Source: Varroa destructor (taxonomy: Eukaryota; Arthropoda; Arachnida; Mesostigmata; Varroidae). Taken from it: a stretch of 64,000 nt of DNA. The stretch lies in the NCBI RefSeq assembly GCF_002443255.2, contig NW_019211454.1:61670823-61734822 (forward strand). The letters are read 5' to 3'. The stretch's first letter is position 1. Each line of letters opens with the position of its first letter. Made by a program: the position numbers and the translations under genes. The notes under the pieces were generated by a model that saw only the letters and a list, made by a program, of their open reading frames with translations, had not been told where the DNA came from and did no database searches. Of this stretch, positions 52,401-58,400 are shown piece by piece.

Positions 52401-55400
52401 GGTTTGTCGCAAGTATATTGGTGACTGAACTTCGTGCGTATCCTATAAAAATCGGTGTCGTGCTCGTTTTGGTACCTATGTCTGCCTAGTCGCTTCGGGC
52501 CGCTTAAAGCTATTAAAGTATGTGGTATCATCTTAGCAAAGCTGACAGGTCACACGAGGTACGGAGACGAAAGGTGACACAGAAGAGGCATCAGTATATT
52601 TGTCAGGAGTCTTAACTTTATTTAGTTAGCAGACAAAATGGAGAAAATCTTGTGAAAAGCCAACCTCCCTCCAATCCCGAAGGGATTCGTAGGATCCCCG
52701 AAGTATGCGACATATTAACTCTGCTCTGAGAAGTGTCCATCGCCGCCGCCTGTTACCGCCGCTATTGCCACATACTTTTGTATGGCTAGGGAAAGACAAT
52801 TAGTCTGGGTACTACAACTCCCCCTGTTTTTTTCGCTCCCATCCGAGTACTGCGGTTTCCTTAGACGTCTCACGGGTTACGGGTGGTAGCGGGGAAAGTG
52901 CTTGAATGACGAGAACGGACAAGACACAGGATATAAAAATGGAGACCCACCCTACGCTACTAAATTGTCCGAGTGCTGTTGGCCGCTACTCGACTGGACT
53001 CTAGGCACAGTGGACAGACAAAGCGGCCGGCCACCGAGCCAACCTACCAGCACTTTTCAGTGTAGTTCCGTTAGAAAGATACGTTTTCGTTAACTTGCCT
53101 TCTCCGCCGATACAAGCACATTACAGTTGGATGCGGAAGCCAAGCACAACATAGGGTTACTTTGCTGTGGAATGGTAAAGGCCTGCGGCATTGGGCGTGG
53201 ACAGAACCTGAGTATCAAACCCGATGCGCGTCTCGTTGCCTAGTTACACTTTTATCCCAGTCGGGTGGCTCGACGGAAAATACAGGCCTACTAAATACAT
53301 ATATTTAGCCCGTGAGCTATTATTGAATTACCTCTCATCTCAGCAATCATTTACGCAAGAATACAAGGTTCCATTGCCATTAGAACCCTAGCTTCAGTTC
53401 GAATGCATCAGTTATCACATATCGATAATAAAATGTCTGTTAAAGGAACTAGGCTGTTAATCGGTATCGACTAGATAATCGGGGGGGTGCAGAAACGTTT
53501 CGCTATCCCCAATTTCATAATTTTGCTAGTTCATAGTTTAATTATCAATCTTTGCGATACAAATTGGGAATATTGTAGTAATTTTTTATTGAGAAAAATA
53601 TATTTAGTAAGAACGTCTGCTTACGGTTATTTTGTACAGATATACAATAGTAATGTAAGGACAAACATGGTACTATCTATCAAACAGTAGCCTTTGTTTT
53701 GCTTGGTTTTTGATGAGGCCTGTCCTAAGAACAATTTTCACCTTCCAGTGAAATTAAGATGAATACAGGTCATTAGAATAGCTTTTATTGTAGGCACCTT
53801 TTTGTGAATGCTAACCAGAAAATTACGTACTTGATTGACCGCTTTTGGGGTGCTTCCATGATTCCGTAGTGGACCGCGTTTAAGAATCCTCAAACTGAAG
53901 TGCGCGATACAGATGTAAAATTCGATGTAAGATTGCAGAATTGACCAGTCATTCTTTGCAGATCGATGACTGCAGGCAAAGAGAAGTAGGCCAAGTGTGT
54001 AGAAACCGTGAACGCGATTGATTAGAGGATCGGTCTACATTTGTCGAAAAAGAGCCAGTGGCCTCTGAGGATGTATGTTTTGTCCAGCCGTAGGCACAGC
54101 GAGATAAGGCCAGTCAGGCTGTTCGTTCTGACGTGAATGTAAATTAGCTCACGATTGTCTCTACTCACTTGCACAGTTTTCGAGTCGGCCAAATACGAGA
54201 CGTGTACAGGGATACGCTCAGATTCGAATTTCAGGCGCCTTTGTTTAGCTTCTGTCCAAATATCGTTACGATTTTATTCATAATTCTCGATTATCTTGAT
54301 ATTTATTTTTTCTCTCGCCTTCTAGTAAAGTAAAAGCATGGGAACGAAAAAAAAAAGAAACGTGATAATGACGCCAGAAAATCGGCATGGTACAGCTTTA
54401 AATGAGATGTCTAGTAATAATAGAAGCTAGCTTAACCTTGACTGGCTAAGCCGATGAGCTCGTCAGCATCGTTTTTAGCATATCCCGCCGACTAGCAATG
54501 TGAGAACATAATATTCTCTTCTTACAACCGACTTGGTATTTACAGGCTTCAATGAAAATTTGCGGGGATTTGGCGTCTTGAGGGCAAGACGAAGGCATCA
54601 AGACGTAGTCATAGCTTGAGTCAGCAGAGCTTGGGGATATGACGACCTGCACGTTTCTTGGTACGAGCCTTGAGACAGCCTGAAAGAAAGCGGACTAAGC
54701 TCGAGAACGAGAAAGCGATCACAGAGAAGACGCGGGCAAGACGATTTTTCACCTTAATGGCAATCACCGTCGAAAAAGCCTGCCGGTTGCTTGACCTGCT
54801 ACACGACTAACGGGCAACTTGATAGTATCTTCAAAAAGATCGACTTTGATCAGGCTGCCTAACAGCGAATGCTTCCACATGCTATGCCCTTTTCTTTGTC
54901 CCAGAGAGCCGCATCAGACAGACATCTCTAATAACCTTAATTTCAGCTACAACGATACGAAAGTGTGTCAGCTTCCTCTGTCGCCAGCACGGAGGAAATG
55001 CAAATAGGAGGCACCGTATAATTCGAAGGAAATGCCACGGTGCTCAAGTGGAACCTATGTAATCATTCACCGTCGTGTCGAAATCGAGTGAGAAAAAAGC
55101 GCAGCTAAGCACGGATGGTGCACAGGTAATACTATCGTATATCTGTTGTTTTTTAGTATATCAGCGCAGTGACATTGGTTAATTTTATTGTCTAAAAGCT
55201 ATGGCTCCTAGTGTCATTGTTGCTGTTATTGCTTACTGAACTACGCTTTTGCTATGGGGTACAGCGGTCCCGTTAAACGATGTTATCCGTTAGTTGAATT
55301 GAATAGACCATGTGTAGCGCCCGATCCAGATAATTCTAACCACGTCTACCGTGCACGCTTTCTTCAGTAGCTTTCAAATCTACTGAAAAAAAGCACTAAA

Positions 55401-58400
55401 TGCATTCCTCTAAACCCGTGTATCCTACAAGAACATCTAACAAAGTTTAGATGCATTTTGAAGCTCCGAAGTTGGCTATTCATTGTACCTTTTACAGGCT
55501 GTTTCACTTCTCTACCCTCCCCCCTCTCCCCTTCCAAAAGAAAAAAACGGGTTAGTCAAAGAGAGCGAAGGAAAATGTTACTAAGGCCATTTGTACAACG
55601 TATCTGCTGTGGCAGTTCTATTAGTGTTGATTTTTCCCTATCTGTCAAGCTGCTTTGCTGCTTTCTATATATACAACTTTTCTCGTACTAACATCTTATT
55701 TCAACGCCTTTCTTCACGCATTTACACGCGTTATGGCTTGTCGTATTATGCTCCTGGCCTGTGTTACTCCTTTGGCCATCTTTCTGCACTCTTCGGTCCG
55801 TGCTCATTTGACTTCATAGCTCTCAGCTTTGTCGACGTTTTGCCAACGGCGTACGCTTTCTGTAAAAGACGAGGGCAGGCTAGGTCATATCTGGAGGTTG
55901 TCGTGTCGCGCCTCCATTGTTAGAGTTTGGTGGCATTCGTAAGGAGAGCAAAAGACGGCCTAAGTGAGTTCGGGATGCTCTTGTCTCTGTCTCTTCTACG
56001 TCGACAGACAGAATTCACAATTGCCTAGTGTTCGCCTCATAGCCTTGAAGGTGAAATGTGCGTGAGGGCGTTGGTGGTTACAGTGACCCCAGGCCTTGTT
56101 TGAGTTGCCACAGACACGTGAATAGACACCTAAAAGAGGCTCATTTGTTTGCCAGAATAGAAAATAAGTTACATGATAAAGTTCCACAACTATTCGGCGT
56201 AGCTGTGATTGTCTATTATCTTAGTATATTAATTATTATTTAAATGAATGTATCTGAAATGTCTTCTGCCTACAACACACCCATTCGGAGTTCTTTAGGT
56301 ATTTCAAAGGTGATGGGATGAAAATTTCATTGATTGCAGTAGGATTTTTTATTGTTAGTATCATAAGAACTGCCAAACATATACTCTACGTGAGTGTTGG
56401 ATTATAGGACATCTGTGGTAGATTATAATTATCAGCTTTTTCATTTTCCTTACTGCTTCTCTGTCAGCACCCACGAATCTCCTTTAACTTCGCAACAGCA
56501 TCTTTCCCCGTTCTCAAATATAGGGTCATAAGCACTAACCGACCGACAGCCGTTTCAGTCTTTTGTCCTTGTGAAACGAGCAGTTTTTACTGTTCCCCTA
56601 CACACACACACACACACACACGGTATGCTCGGCCACTTGTGCTACAAGCTCGCGTTGTCTACGATTCAGGGCGCTGTCATGACGGGCTTTGGTGTGACTC
56701 TGACTTCAATTTGACTATGCTCGTCATGACATTTTTGAAGCTATTACATGCTCGGTAATCTTCTAAGACTATTCCGATTTTAAACGAAACCTTTAAAAAA
56801 TGTAAGATAGTTTTCACTTTATTTCATGGATAGAGTACATCGTTTAGTGAAGGAATATTGGCAAGTGAGCCTTTTCTAACTAACAGCGCCACATCAGACG
56901 GGCTTGGTTTTATCGGCTTCATCCATGACTATTGTACGGGAGTCAAGCAAGAAATTTTTCAATAGCAAGATGCATGCATATAGGCAGCTAGATGATATCC
57001 CACTTAAACTGTTCTAAATACAGTAGACAATGGCCATGATTGATCGAGTTGGCTCATATAAGCCTTTGTATTGGAAAACTACTATTGGTAGCTCGGCCAG
57101 TTTCTCAAATACGGTGTCTATCACTTCTTACTAGCCCTTGCATGTTCTTGGCGGAGCTCTCGCAAGTTTTTGAGCACGCGGTGTCAGCGGCTCCCTTATT
57201 CAATTCGATAGAAGAACTCCTGCATAGAACTAAAACCTGACACTGATGCATTCACCTCAATTATGGACTTGACAGAATCATGAAGTTGGGCATACGTCGA
57301 ATGAAACGCATGATGTAAGTAGATTTTGTTTTAAACAATAATTCCAAATATTATTTTTGGCTCCTCCACGATATTCAGTTCGCGTCTCCATTAATAATAT
57401 CACGCAAACGACACACGTGGCTATTACACGTATTCTAGAAAAGCAACTTACTCATTTTCCTGTGGTACAAAATCGCTCTTAAAGCGACTATTGCACGCTC
57501 GTTTCGCGGTGACAGCTAATCGTCTTATGAAATAGCTAGCGGCGGTGTCGGACGTCTGAACATTTTGTTTTAATTCAACTGAACATTACGGAATTTGACT
57601 GCTCTGGAAAAAAATGTATCATAACTTTGATTGGCGGTGAGTAAAGGCAGCCACATGCCAAACCGTTGTACGTGGCCTATTGTGAATTCGTATCTGCCTG
57701 ATCCTAGACGAAGCCGCATACAAATTTGGAAATTCTCTTGTAAACAACGCGCTTACTATGACTCCAGTTGAATCTTTTTTCCTTCTCTCTTTCTTGTTTC
57801 CATCGACATCGCTAACTACGCTTCGTCCACCAAAATACCTTTAATGTTTATCTTCCTCTGCGGGGTCAAGGCATCATCGTCGTTTATGCTAATGCTGGTA
57901 ATGGTGTGTTTGTAGCGTCTAATTCAGAAGCATATCTCTCAGGACTATAACGCATTGCAGCAGTAGGCCAAACAATCCAGCCGAGGCGAAAGTACCGTGT
58001 TGCTGTTGGTCCATCGACGTTGTAGTGGCAGGGCCAACCATCCAACCAGGATATCAACGAGTGAGCTCGTCCCGTTTCTCCTTGTTGTGACGAATGCGTG
58101 CGCCGAATGCAAATCTCGATAATAAATTCTTATAAAGCAACAACGCTATCCGCAAGCCACAGTTACGAAAAACCCTTTATTTCTCGTTTGTCCCTCCAGC
58201 ATTGGCCTCACTCACCACTGCGACTTACCCATTGCAAACCGCTCGCTCTTTCGCGAGGTCGCCCACTCAGTAGGCTGGGCATCTAGGAGACATCTGGGTA
58301 GTCTGCAATATCATAGCCCAGCTTCGACGTTACGGGCGCGATGCTGCCCCAGAACAAATGTTAAGTGTCCCTATTACGCCCTCAACGATGGTGACGGTGG